A stretch of 57,743 bases of DNA from JAVBLP01 sp031553505 (GTDB lineage: Bacteria; Elusimicrobiota; Endomicrobiia; Endomicrobiales; Endomicrobiaceae). The notes under the pieces were generated by a model, which was not told the DNA's origin, made no database searches, and saw only the letters and a program-made list of their open reading frames with translations. The stretch spans positions 1 to 57,743 of the forward strand of contig JAVBLP010000009.1 in assembly GCA_031553505.1 (NCBI GenBank), given 5' to 3'. The position numbers and the translations under genes are program-made. Numbering within the stretch: the first letter of the stretch is position 1; each line of letters starts with the position of its first letter. Shown here in pieces: positions 46,580 through 55,495 of this stretch.

Positions 46580-47866
46580 ATGTTTTGGCAAAAAGAAATT
46601 GAAACAGCCGCGCGCGCTGAAATAGAAAAAATACAGCTTAAAATGCTCAATGATACTGTCACAAGGGCAAAAAAATCAAAGTTTTATTCACAGCATTTGA
46701 AAAACGTGCAGGATTTAAAAAATATAAAAGATTTGGCAACACTTCCTTTTACCACAAAACAAGATTTGAGAGACGGCTTTCCATACGGATTGTTAACCGT
46801 GGATTTAAGCGAAGTCGTAAGGCTGCACTCCTCATCAGGCACCACCGGAAACCCCACAGTCGTTTACCATACCGCAGGAGATTTAAACAATTGGGCAAAT
46901 ATATCCGCCAGATGTATGTACACGGCCGGCGCGAGAAAAAATGACGTTTTTCAAAATACTATGGGATACGGCCTTTTTACGGGCGGACTCGGTTTTCATT
47001 ACGGCGCGGAAAAACTTGGAATGATGACAATTCCTATCGGCCCCGGCAACAGCAAAAGGCAGATTTGGTTCATGCAGAGTTTCGGTACAACGGCTGTGCA
47101 TATACTGCCAAGTTACGCAGTCAGGCTTTACCACACAATGAAGGAAACGGGCGTTGATCCGAAAAAAGACCTTAAACTTCGCATATTTTTCATCGGAGCG
47201 GAACCCCATACGGAAGAACTCCGCAGGGAAATACAGGATTTATACGGTTTAAAAGCTTTCAATTCATACGGCCTTTCCGAAATAAGCGGCCCGGGCGTCG
47301 CTTTTGAATGCGAATATCAAAACGGAATGCATATCTGGGAAGATTTTGTAATACCGGAAATTATAGACCCTGATACTCTTGAAGTTCTTCCGGACGGACA
47401 GGAGGGAGAGCTTGTTTTGACTGCTATTAACAGGGAGGCAATGCCCGTAATCCGCTACAGGACAAGGGATTTAACTATGGTTATTCCGGGCGGGTGTAAA
47501 TGCGGCAGGACGCACAGAAGGATAGCGCGCATAAAAGGCCGTACGGACGATATGATGATTATTAACGGTGTAAACATATTCCCTATACAAATAGAAAAAA
47601 CGATAATGAATATACCGGAAGCCAGCAAAAATTACATTATTGAAATCGTTAAGCATAATTATATGGACAAACTGAACGTTAAAATTGAAGTTAACGAAGA
47701 TACTTTCAGCGGTACGCTGCAGGACTTGGAAAAGCTTAAAGATAAAATAGAAGCGAAGTTAAGGGAAGAAACCGGCGTATCGCCGACAGTCAGCTTTGTG
47801 GATCAGGGCACGCTTCCCGTTTCGGAAGGCAAGGCTAAAAGAGTCTATGATTTGAGGAATAAATAG
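46580..47866 (+). CDS. paaK: Phenylacetate-CoA ligase
   Basis: 428 aa, normal family length. Adenylate-forming enzyme: arylacetate + ATP + CoA to aryl-acetyl-CoA + AMP + PPi. AMP-binding loop SSSGTTGNP at 84-92, core motif SYGLSE, and a C-terminal RTDDMMIINGVNIFP hinge are visible. The ribosome site AAGGCGG precedes the ATG. In anaerobes such ligases commonly sit beside ACT proteins and act with 2-oxoacid (indolepyruvate) ferredoxin oxidoreductases; the oxidoreductase is not in this window. The PPi made could feed the membrane pyrophosphatase. Confidence 0.95.
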   Translation: MFWQKEIETAARAEIEKIQLKMLNDTVTRAKKSKFYSQHLKNVQDLKNIKDLATLPFTTKQDLRDGFPYGLLTVDLSEVVRLHSSSGTTGNPTVVYHTAGDLNNWANISARCMYTAGARKNDVFQNTMGYGLFTGGLGFHYGAEKLGMMTIPIGPGNSKRQIWFMQSFGTTAVHILPSYAVRLYHTMKETGVDPKKDLKLRIFFIGAEPHTEELRREIQDLYGLKAFNSYGLSEISGPGVAFECEYQNGMHIWEDFVIPEIIDPDTLEVLPDGQEGELVLTAINREAMPVIRYRTRDLTMVIPGGCKCGRTHRRIARIKGRTDDMMIINGVNIFPIQIEKTIMNIPEASKNYIIEIVKHNYMDKLNVKIEVNEDTFSGTLQDLEKLKDKIEAKLREETGVSPTVSFVDQGTLPVSEGKAKRVYDLRNK

Positions 47867-47876
47867 AGAGGAAAAT

Positions 47877-48305
47877 ATGGCATTTCATCTGTCGGTTTTT
47901 TTAGAAAATAAGCCGGGAAAGCTTGAAAAGATTACAAAAGTCCTTGCGGACAATAGAATTAACTTAAGGGCGATGTCGCTTGCAAGCGCCGGAAACTTCG
48001 GAGTTGTTAAACTTTTAGTTGATAACCCGCAGACAGCGTTTGACGAGCTCAAAAAACAGAAAATTACTGTTACAAAGCGCAAAATTACGGCTGCTGTTGT
48101 TGAAAACGTGCCGGGCGCCTTCCATGACCTGCTTAAAAGGCTGGCGGTAAACGGCATTAATATTGAAGACTGTTACGGTTTCCTCTTAAATGACGGTAAA
48201 ACCGCCGCGATAGTGCTTGAAGTTGAAAATATGCCCGATGCCGAAAATGTAATGAAAAAAATCGGAATGGACGTGCTTGATGAAGGCAAAATATATAATT
48301 ATTAA
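47877..48305 (+). CDS. Tandem ACT-domain protein
   Basis: 142 aa, two ACT domains (~1-70 and ~72-142), each with the small-molecule-binding turn after the first strand (NKPGKLEKIT; VPGAFHDLLK). ACT domains sense amino acids. It lies 10 nt after paaK, and this pairing is frequent, so it probably senses an aromatic amino acid and tunes the ligase or transport. No DNA-binding part is present. Confidence 0.85.
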   Translation: MAFHLSVFLENKPGKLEKITKVLADNRINLRAMSLASAGNFGVVKLLVDNPQTAFDELKKQKITVTKRKITAAVVENVPGAFHDLLKRLAVNGINIEDCYGFLLNDGKTAAIVLEVENMPDAENVMKKIGMDVLDEGKIYNY

Positions 48306-48315
48306 AGGATAAAAC

Positions 48316-49773
48316 ATGTTTTCTATTATTTTGGTTTCTCTGTTTGTCTTGGTTTTGATTTGCGCCGGCATTTGGGGAATGAAAAAAACCTCAACGCTTA
48401 ATGATTTTTTTATAGGTTCAAGGTCAATCGGCCCGTGGGTTTCGGCATTTTCTTACGGTACATCTTACTTTTCAGCGGTAATTTTTATTGGTTTTGCTGG
48501 AAAATTCGGCTGGGCTTACGGTTTAAACGCAATGTGGATAGGCATCGGCAACGCGTTCCTTGGCGCTTTTCTCGCGTGGATTGTTTTGGGCAGGCGCACA
48601 AGAAGAATGACGCAAAATTTAGATGTCGTGACCATGCCGGAATTTTTACAGGAAAGATATGGCGGCAAGTACTTTAAAATGATAGCCGCTGTTGTAATAT
48701 TTTTGTTTTTGCTCCCATACGCCGCATCAGTATTTAAGGGTTTGGGGTATTTGTTTGAGGTAAATTTTAATATTTCTTTTGAAACCGCTCTTTTAATAAT
48801 GGTTGCCATAGTTGCGGTTTATCTTATCCTTGGCGGCTACTTTGCCATGACTCTTACGGATTTCATTCAGGGCTTTGTAATGCTTTCCGGAGCGGTTATA
48901 ATGGTTGTGATTTTGACGGGCAAAGCAGGCGGGCTTACGTCTGCTGTGCAGCAAATATCGTTAAATTTTTATAAAGATGTTTATGCTAAGGCGCCGCCGG
49001 ATTATTTTCTGCTTGGCGCTATTGTTTTTATGACGTCTTTTGGCGCGTGGGGCTTGCCGCAGATGATACAGAAGTTTTATTCCATAAGAGACGAAAAGGT
49101 TATTAAAATTGCCGCTTTTGCAACTTTGGGTTTTGCCCTTATTATATCGGTTTGCGCGTATTTTACAGGGGCGTTAACGCACGTATTTTTTGACAAGCCT
49201 GTAATAGGCGCTGACGGACTCGCTAATTTTGACGCCATGATCCCGGACCTTTTAACAACGCATCTGCCGGAAGGCGTTATGGCTGTTATACTGCTTCTCA
49301 TTTTATCTGCTTCCATGTCAACGCTTGCGGCTCTTGTCTTGGTTTCCGCTTCAAGCATTGCAATAGATTTATACAAAGGGCACGTTAATCCTAATATATC
49401 AAAAAAGAATTCCGTGTTTATGATGCGTTTTTTAAGCGGTTTATTCATTTTAATTTCATATTTAATAGCGCGCTATGAATTTTCATTTATAGTAACTCTT
49501 ATGTCTCTTTCATGGGGCGTTGTAGCAGGCGGCTTTTTGGCGCCGTATATTTACGGGCTGTACTGGAAAAGGACGACAAAAATAGGAGCGGGCGCCGGCA
49601 TGGCAACGGGTATAATACTTGCGATTTCTCTTTTCTATTATTTTGGCCCCGCCAAAGCGCCTATCGCTTCAAGCATAGCCATGATAGTGCCTTTTATAGT
49701 TGTGCCTTTGGTAAGCCTTATGACAAAAAAAACCGCTCCAAGAAGAATAGTCAAAGCATTCAAGGGGATATAA
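48316..49773 (+). CDS. Sodium/solute symporter (SSS family, PutP-like)
   Basis: 485 aa, about 13 membrane helices. Family segments are SYGTSYFSAVIFIGFAGKFG near residues 44-63 and, later, WGLPQMIQKFY around 234-244. It imports a solute with Na+. Proline and pantothenate transporters look alike, so the substrate is not assignable. Context after paaK and an ACT protein suggests an amino acid or aryl acid. The stop overlaps the next start by one base (TAATG). Confidence 0.92.
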   Translation: MFSIILVSLFVLVLICAGIWGMKKTSTLNDFFIGSRSIGPWVSAFSYGTSYFSAVIFIGFAGKFGWAYGLNAMWIGIGNAFLGAFLAWIVLGRRTRRMTQNLDVVTMPEFLQERYGGKYFKMIAAVVIFLFLLPYAASVFKGLGYLFEVNFNISFETALLIMVAIVAVYLILGGYFAMTLTDFIQGFVMLSGAVIMVVILTGKAGGLTSAVQQISLNFYKDVYAKAPPDYFLLGAIVFMTSFGAWGLPQMIQKFYSIRDEKVIKIAAFATLGFALIISVCAYFTGALTHVFFDKPVIGADGLANFDAMIPDLLTTHLPEGVMAVILLLILSASMSTLAALVLVSASSIAIDLYKGHVNPNISKKNSVFMMRFLSGLFILISYLIARYEFSFIVTLMSLSWGVVAGGFLAPYIYGLYWKRTTKIGAGAGMATGIILAISLFYYFGPAKAPIASSIAMIVPFIVVPLVSLMTKKTAPRRIVKAFKGI

Positions 49774-50507
49774 TGAAAAGAATTATTTTAGCCTTCTGTT
49801 TTACGCTTATTTCGGGCATTGCTTTTGCTGATGCCGTAAGCGACTGGGCAGATTATGAAAATGATTTAAGGAAAGGCAAGCTTGCAGCCGCTGAAGCGGA
49901 TTATATGGCAAAAAAGATTGCTCCCGCGCTGCAAAAAGAATTTGCGGACAAAAATATTGAAGAACAGGAAGAATGGGTGTTTCCCGTTAAAGGTTTTACT
50001 GTTGCCGATATAGGGAATTTAAAGAAGGTTATGACTTCCATGGCGACATCTATCAGGGAACCCAAATTTCTTGACGGCATGGAATTTTTAGTACAGCAGT
50101 ACCTCCGGCTTGAAATTAACGTAAAAGAAGATGAACAGGATAAAAAAGACAAGAAAAAAAAGAAAAAGAAAAATGAAGAACCTACCGAAGAAGAAATCGC
50201 AAAGGCGAAAGAAGCTTCTAAAGCCGATGTGTTAGCGGCAAATAACGGCGTCGTTATTTACGTTAAAAGAGGCGCGTTGAACTCTCCCGGAGGCAATACC
50301 GTCTGGCTGTATAACCCGGCGCAGAACTTTTTTATTTATTACGGCACGCTCAGGGATATAAATGTTAATCCGGGAGATATCGTAGCAGCCGGGGACAAAA
50401 TCGGCACTATATCGCGCGGCAAAAAGGGATTTAATATTAATTTTACAGTTTTGATGTTTGGCGATGAAGAGTTTACGATTTACAATTACTTTGACAACAT
50501 GAAATAG
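49773..50507 (+). CDS. Degenerate M23 (LytM-like) envelope protein
   Basis: 244 aa from the ATG that overlaps the symporter stop; an in-frame open stretch runs further upstream but lies inside the symporter. Signal peptide MKRIILAF..GIAFA. A Lys/Asp/Glu-rich linker (~125-145) precedes a C-terminal LytM-like fold: GNTVWLYNPAQNFFIYYGTL..INVNPGDIVAAGDKIGTI. The zinc-ligand His residues and the final HxH are missing (INFTVLM in place of HLHFEV), so it is predicted catalytically dead. Such proteins typically bind peptidoglycan or activate amidases. The 3' end overlaps comEC by 22 nt on the opposite strand. Confidence 0.75.
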   Translation: MKRIILAFCFTLISGIAFADAVSDWADYENDLRKGKLAAAEADYMAKKIAPALQKEFADKNIEEQEEWVFPVKGFTVADIGNLKKVMTSMATSIREPKFLDGMEFLVQQYLRLEINVKEDEQDKKDKKKKKKKNEEPTEEEIAKAKEASKADVLAANNGVVIYVKRGALNSPGGNTVWLYNPAQNFFIYYGTLRDINVNPGDIVAAGDKIGTISRGKKGFNINFTVLMFGDEEFTIYNYFDNMK

Positions 50508-52315
50508 CTGTTTTTGAATTTGAGTGCGCTTTTCTTTTTGTTATAGCTGAACCCGGGGTTGTTTTTGAAGTATGCGGAGAAGATTGAATTTACCGTTATG
50601 GCATTTGCTGACATTTCAACTGTTACGTTTGACGAGGCGAATTTCATTTTTTGTTTTTTAGCGTAAGAAGCCGTTTCAAAAGGCATCCGCAAGTCATTTT
50701 CTAAAATATTTTTATCGAAGCCGGCAGCCGTTATGCCGGCTTCTTTTATTTTTGCAAAAGACATATACTGTTTAAAAGCGTTTATGTAATACTTATCATA
50801 GTAATTTCCTTTTTGGCAAAGCACAAAAGAGCTTTTGCCTCCTTCTTTTACCTGCAAAGTAACTGTGTTTTTGCTGTTATATATATTAAATCTGACAATT
50901 TCTTTTTCATAAAGTTTTGCGCCTGTCGCGCAGAAAACAGTTATAGCTAATATGGCTGCCGGAAGAATAAAGCGTTTTTTACCTTTTAAATATGTAAGCG
51001 CAAAGACAAAAAAGAAAAATCCTATGACCTGTAAAACAGGCGGTTTTCCTGTTTGTGCGGCGGCAAAGGGCAGATTTCCCAAAAACACGGTTGTGGAAAT
51101 TACCGCTTGAAGTATTAATGACAGCACGCTTGAGAAAAATACCGCCGGATAAGCGGATATGAAAGTTGATATATAAAACACTATTCCTAAGGCAAGTATC
51201 ACTCCTACGGCAGGCACTATAATAATGTTTGCCGCAAAAGATATAAGTGAAGCTTTGCCAAAATAGTACATACAAACGGGTATTAACGGAATTTGCGCTG
51301 AAAGCGTAACGGAAAACACTCCGCACAAGAATTTTAAAACGGGATTTTTTACAAAGCTGAAAATTTCGTAAATTTTCTCATAAAAATAAACGATTCCAAG
51401 CGTAGCCGCGTATGACATCTGGAAAGAAGCAGTAAACAGTTGCTGCGGCTGGAAAAATAAAATCAGCAAAGCGGACAATGCGAGAGAATTATATATAAGC
51501 GGTTCTCTGTCCAATGCCAAAGCTGTAAGCATGCTTGCAAACATTATCCCTGCCCTTAAAGCAGGCGGATTAGCGCCCGCGGCGATTACATATAAAAACA
51601 CAAAAGGAATGCTTAAAAGCGAAGCCTTCCGGAGCGAAAGGCCGGATGCTTTAAAAAGCGCAAGAAATATTGCGCCTATAAAGCCGACATGCAGCCCGCT
51701 GACAACAAGAATATGCGTTAAACCGGCATCGGAAAAACTTTCTTTAACCTTGCTTTCAAGCGATGATTTATCGCCAATTACTATGGGTTTTAATATGCCG
51801 GCATAAGGTTTTTTGAAGTAATAATCTATTTTGTTTACTATATCCTGCTGTATTTGAAGGGCAAATTTCTTTACGGGATTCGGCTTGGATGCGATATATT
51901 CAAAATAAGAGGTATTAAAAACGGTGTAAATGCCGTTTCTTGCAAGATAGCTGCGGTAATCAAAAACCAGCGGGAATGCGGCTTTTACAGGTTTGTTGAT
52001 TCTTCCTTCAAGAGCGATAATGTCGCCATAATTGACTTCATATGCCGGAGGCGTATTTACAAGCACTTTTTCATCCGTGCTGAACGCGCCCGCTCTGCAG
52101 ACTTTTAAAATAAACCTTTTTCCGCTGCGCGTTATTTCAGGGTTGGAAATAATTTTACCTTCAATTTGCAATGGTTTTTGATAATTCGTGAAATAGTATA
52201 AAAAGCTTTGTTTTGCGGGCTGAAAGAAGCCCGAGAAATTTAAAATTATAATAGAAAGGCAGTATACGCAAAAAACCGTTATTACGGGGCGCTTGTATAG
52301 AATAGAAATTTTCAT
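50486..52315 (-). CDS. comEC: ComEC/Rec2-type DNA uptake channel without a metallo-beta-lactamase domain
   Basis: 609 aa. An N-terminal DUF4131-like OB region (~30-150) is followed by the Competence membrane domain with THILVVSGLHVG around residues 205-216 and ~10 helices. Full-length ComEC proteins (~750 aa or more) end in a nuclease-like metallo-beta-lactamase domain; the last ~125 residues here have no HxHxDH motif. ComEC transports single-stranded DNA across the inner membrane during natural transformation. The pilin genes 7 kb away could supply the uptake fibre. It overlaps the upstream capA-like gene by 4 nt. Confidence 0.9.
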   Translation of the reverse strand: MKISILYKRPVITVFCVYCLSIIILNFSGFFQPAKQSFLYYFTNYQKPLQIEGKIISNPEITRSGKRFILKVCRAGAFSTDEKVLVNTPPAYEVNYGDIIALEGRINKPVKAAFPLVFDYRSYLARNGIYTVFNTSYFEYIASKPNPVKKFALQIQQDIVNKIDYYFKKPYAGILKPIVIGDKSSLESKVKESFSDAGLTHILVVSGLHVGFIGAIFLALFKASGLSLRKASLLSIPFVFLYVIAAGANPPALRAGIMFASMLTALALDREPLIYNSLALSALLILFFQPQQLFTASFQMSYAATLGIVYFYEKIYEIFSFVKNPVLKFLCGVFSVTLSAQIPLIPVCMYYFGKASLISFAANIIIVPAVGVILALGIVFYISTFISAYPAVFFSSVLSLILQAVISTTVFLGNLPFAAAQTGKPPVLQVIGFFFFVFALTYLKGKKRFILPAAILAITVFCATGAKLYEKEIVRFNIYNSKNTVTLQVKEGGKSSFVLCQKGNYYDKYYINAFKQYMSFAKIKEAGITAAGFDKNILENDLRMPFETASYAKKQKMKFASSNVTVEMSANAITVNSIFSAYFKNNPGFSYNKKKSALKFKNSYFMLSK

Positions 52316-53532
52316 TGTTTGGCTGAGGTGTCAAAAAGATTAGTTATGCTTTCCAAAGCTTTTTTTGCTTTTTCGGCATGTCCTGAGGTTATGAGCGGTT
52401 CGTTTTCCGCAAAATCGCCGGTAAGCGGCACAATGTGGTATACATAACGGCTGCCATCATGGTACTTGTCTGTCCAGGTGGGTATATAATCCGCTGAAAT
52501 ATCAGCTATCTTTCTTGTATCTTTATCAAAAACAATTTTTACCGCCGCAATCATGCCGTATTCTGTGCCAGGCATCTTCAAAATTTCGGCGCGCTGGTTT
52601 GAAATAAAATTCCCCAAAGAATAAAACACAGGGGTCTTTTTTCCGGTTTCGGTATCAATAAGAATTTCATATGTTTGCAGTACGTGAGGATGGGAGCCGA
52701 ATATTATGTCGGCGCCAAGCAAAGCGGTTTTTTCCGCGATTTCTTTTTGTACGGCGTTTGGCGTTGTTTCATATTCATTTCCCCAGTGAAGAAAAAATAT
52801 AACTATTTCGGCACCGTCTTTTTTTGCTTCGTTTGCATAATCTTTAAAGTTTTTAAGGTCTTCATCGAGCGTTTTATAGTTAAAAGTGTTTATCAGCAGC
52901 TCGCTTTTTTTATCTAAAACCCTTCCGTTGATTGTTTGTTTGCCGTTTATCTCCGGGCTTTCATACGTTGCGGCAATCACCGCGATTTTAACACCGTTTG
53001 CTTCTACAACCGCATATTTTTTATCATTTTTATTTTTTACGGTTCCTGTTACAATAAGCCCTGCCTTATAAAGCGTTTCAATCGTCCGTTTTATGCCTTT
53101 AAGCCCTTTATCATATGAATGGTTGTTTGCTGTTGCGGCAATATCAAAGCCTGCGTCTTTTACTGCTTCGGCTATTTGGCCTGGCGCGGAAAATGACGGG
53201 TAACCTGAATACGGCTTGCCTGCGAAAGTAAACTCTATGTTGCAAATTGCCAGATCTGAATTTTGTAATATTGGTTTTACGTATGCGTAGTTTTCGGTAA
53301 AATCGTAGCCGCCTTGTTCTGTTTGCGCGCTGTTAATCTGCGGCATATGCGCCATTATGTCTCCGGCGCACAAAATGTTTAGTTCAACCGTGTCGGGAGA
53401 TATTTCAACGGCAGGGATATGTTCAAGCCGGCTGCCTTTGTTTATCGTATGTACGCTTGAGCAGCCTGAAACCGCTAATCCAAGCAGAAATACGGCAGGC
53501 AATAATAAATTTTTTATTTTAAATTTCAGCAT
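52312..53532 (-). CDS. CapA-like (PGA_cap) metallophosphatase-fold lipoprotein
   Basis: 406 aa from the ATG at 53532. A TTG 21 nt upstream with an AGGA is an alternative. Lipoprotein signal with LAVSGC. The PGA_cap pattern is clear: LCAGDIMAH, CNIEFTF, AATANNHSYDKG, FLHWGNEYE, FGSHPHVLQ and FYSLGNF. These supply the metal ligands of a calcineurin-like fold. The family includes poly-gamma-glutamate capsule factor CapA, but no capB or capC is nearby, so the role is uncertain. It is coupled to mtaB upstream and comEC downstream. Confidence 0.88.
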   Translation of the reverse strand: MLKFKIKNLLLPAVFLLGLAVSGCSSVHTINKGSRLEHIPAVEISPDTVELNILCAGDIMAHMPQINSAQTEQGGYDFTENYAYVKPILQNSDLAICNIEFTFAGKPYSGYPSFSAPGQIAEAVKDAGFDIAATANNHSYDKGLKGIKRTIETLYKAGLIVTGTVKNKNDKKYAVVEANGVKIAVIAATYESPEINGKQTINGRVLDKKSELLINTFNYKTLDEDLKNFKDYANEAKKDGAEIVIFFLHWGNEYETTPNAVQKEIAEKTALLGADIIFGSHPHVLQTYEILIDTETGKKTPVFYSLGNFISNQRAEILKMPGTEYGMIAAVKIVFDKDTRKIADISADYIPTWTDKYHDGSRYVYHIVPLTGDFAENEPLITSGHAEKAKKALESITNLFDTSAKQ

Positions 53533-54685
53533 TTTCACCGATTTCAATTTCAAATATTCCTGGAGTTTTTTGCGCTGTTATAACAGTAATATAGTTATCC
53601 GTGAGCGCCTTATTGCTGCCTGTGCTTACGGCTTTTCTTATTTTTCCAGAGTTTTTCTTTAAAAACTCTTTCCTTTTGGCAGAGTCAATATCAAAAAGCT
53701 CTTTTGAACGTGTTTTTAAATCGGCAGGGGAAACTTTATTGTCAAAATTATAGGCTTTTGTGCCTTCCCTGTCCGAATATCTGAATATGTGAAATCTTGC
53801 GAAAGGCATCTTATTTACAAATTTGCAGCTTTCTTTATGGTGCGCTTCGCTTTCACCAGGAAAACCCGTGATAATATCCGTAGTCAGCGCCAAATCCGGC
53901 AAAGCGCTTAGTATTTTATCCGTTTTATCTTTGAAAGCGGCAGTATCATAATGCCTGTTCATACGTTTTAATATCTCATCGCTTCCGGACTGCAACGGTA
54001 TGTGCAGGTGCCTGCATATTTTGTCAGGATTAGCTGCCATTAATTCAATAAGGCGGACGTCAATTTCATTAATCTCAATTGAAGATATGCGGATTCTGAA
54101 ATCATGCTGAATTTTCAATAAATTTTCGATTAAACTCGATATGCCGCCGTCATACTTCCCAACGTGAATGCCTGTTAAAACTACTTCGCTGTAGCCGTTG
54201 CCAACAAGCGTTTTTATCTCTTCGATAACCGTTTGCTGCGGCTTGCTCCAAAGGGTACTCCTTATATAAGGTACTATGCAGTAGCTGCAAAAGCTGTTGC
54301 AGCCTTCTTGTATTTTTACGAAAGCTCTTGAGCGCTTGTCAAAATTTTTTATGGTTTGTTTTTCAGGTTCTAAAAAAAGCGTTGTTTTATCAGCCAAAAT
54401 TTCAATTTGGGGGAATTTGTCTTTAATATAGGCGGCTTTGTTTTTTGCAAAACATCCGGTCAGGATTATTTTGGGTTTATGCGGAAGTTTTTCCGTTTTT
54501 CTTAAAAAGTATTCGCATTCTTTATCGGCTTCAGCGGTTACGCTGCAGGAATTAAAAACTATTATATCCGCTTCTTCAGGTTTTTTTGCGGTGTCAAAGC
54601 CTTCCTGTTTAAATTTATCGGAAATCAGCTGAGTTTCGTATTGGTTTACCTTGCAGCCGAACGTATGTATATAATATTTTTTCAT
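53519..54685 (-). CDS. mtaB: tRNA (t6A37) methylthiotransferase MtaB
   Basis: 388 aa. Radical-SAM enzyme adding a methylthio group to t6A37 of tRNA. The N-terminal auxiliary cluster cysteines are C11, C47 and C78 (TFGCKVNQYET is diagnostic for MtaB over MiaB or RimO). The SAM cluster CNSFCSYC has C129, C133 and C136. The C-terminal TRAM domain looks short. It overlaps rsmE by ATGA, putting two RNA-modification genes together. Confidence 0.93.
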   Translation of the reverse strand: MKKYYIHTFGCKVNQYETQLISDKFKQEGFDTAKKPEEADIIVFNSCSVTAEADKECEYFLRKTEKLPHKPKIILTGCFAKNKAAYIKDKFPQIEILADKTTLFLEPEKQTIKNFDKRSRAFVKIQEGCNSFCSYCIVPYIRSTLWSKPQQTVIEEIKTLVGNGYSEVVLTGIHVGKYDGGISSLIENLLKIQHDFRIRISSIEINEIDVRLIELMAANPDKICRHLHIPLQSGSDEILKRMNRHYDTAAFKDKTDKILSALPDLALTTDIITGFPGESEAHHKESCKFVNKMPFARFHIFRYSDREGTKAYNFDNKVSPADLKTRSKELFDIDSAKRKEFLKKNSGKIRKAVSTGSNKALTDNYITVITAQKTPGIFEIEIGENAEI

Positions 54686-55416
54686 TTGCTCTGCCCTAAA
54701 ACGCCAAAAGCGTTTAAAATAAGTATGCCGGCTGTAATTGCCGCTGTTTCAATCCTTAAAATGTTTGAACCGAGCGTTATCGTTTGCGCTCCGAGAGATT
54801 TCGCGAAATCGACTTCTTCATTTTCAAATCCGCCTTCAGGGCCTATAAATATATTAGCCCTGCCGCATTTAAGAACTGTATCTTGCAGAGAGTCTTCTTT
54901 TTCGGCGCTTTCCCACGGGAGTATGTTTACGCTGTTTTTTTCCGCCGCCGCTTTTTTGACGCCATCGGCAAAGTTAAACGGTTCATGGATTTTCATTATG
55001 TCATTCCTTCCGCATTGGGAGCTTGCCGCGAGCGATATCTTTTCAAATCTTTCCATCTTGTTTTTTGAAAAAGACGTGTTTACGCTTCTTTTTGTGTTTA
55101 TCGGGATAATTGCCGAAATGCCGAGTTCTCCGGCTTTTTCTATAAGCCATTCAAACCTGTCGCCTTTGGGTATCGCGGTATAAAGGGTTATTGTATGTTG
55201 CGGCATTTTATAGGAAGAAGAAAGGATATTTCCTTCAATATGCCCTTTTGACAAAGCGGTAATTTTGCCTGTGTAAGAGTTTCCCAGTCCGTCAAAAATC
55301 ATTATTTGGTCATTAATATTGAATCTCCTGACAGTTGCAATATAATGCGCCTGCTCTTCGTTAATTACAAATATATTATTGCTGATGTTTTCAGGTTTTA
55401 CGTAAAAATGCGGCAT
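54682..55416 (-). CDS. rsmE: 16S rRNA m3U1498 methyltransferase RsmE
   Basis: 244 aa, standard length. An N-terminal PUA-like part (H...VRR, ~20-35) and a C-terminal SPOUT knot with IGPEGGF..EE and LG..ILRIETA are diagnostic. It methylates U1498 of 16S rRNA. First gene of the rsmE-mtaB-capA-like-comEC operon. Confidence 0.96.
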   Translation of the reverse strand: MPHFYVKPENISNNIFVINEEQAHYIATVRRFNINDQIMIFDGLGNSYTGKITALSKGHIEGNILSSSYKMPQHTITLYTAIPKGDRFEWLIEKAGELGISAIIPINTKRSVNTSFSKNKMERFEKISLAASSQCGRNDIMKIHEPFNFADGVKKAAAEKNSVNILPWESAEKEDSLQDTVLKCGRANIFIGPEGGFENEEVDFAKSLGAQTITLGSNILRIETAAITAGILILNAFGVLGQSK

Positions 55417-55445
55417 TTAACGCTCTCTAAAGGGTATTTTTCGTT

Positions 55446-55451
55446 ATTATA
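55446..55451 (-). promoter_or_regulatory. -10 box of the rsmE operon
   Basis: TATAAT on the minus strand, 29 nt upstream of the rsmE start. No good -35 is seen at 17 nt. It lies within the divergent 79-bp region shared with the YqaA-like gene. Confidence 0.4.
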
Positions 55452-55457
55452 CATAAT

Positions 55458-55486
55458 TTGACAACAAACGGAGCATATATTAGAAT
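55458..55486 (+). promoter_or_regulatory. Promoter of the DedA/YqaA-like gene
   Basis: TTGACA (55458-55463), a 17-nt spacer and TAGAAT (55481-55486). The ATG lies only 9 nt after the -10, so the mRNA would be nearly leaderless. Confidence 0.7.
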
Positions 55487-55495
55487 AATCGGAAT

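Noticed and set aside
49512..49772. Upstream extension of the M23-like protein
   Set aside because: The extension lies wholly inside the symporter gene in another frame and would precede a good signal peptide.
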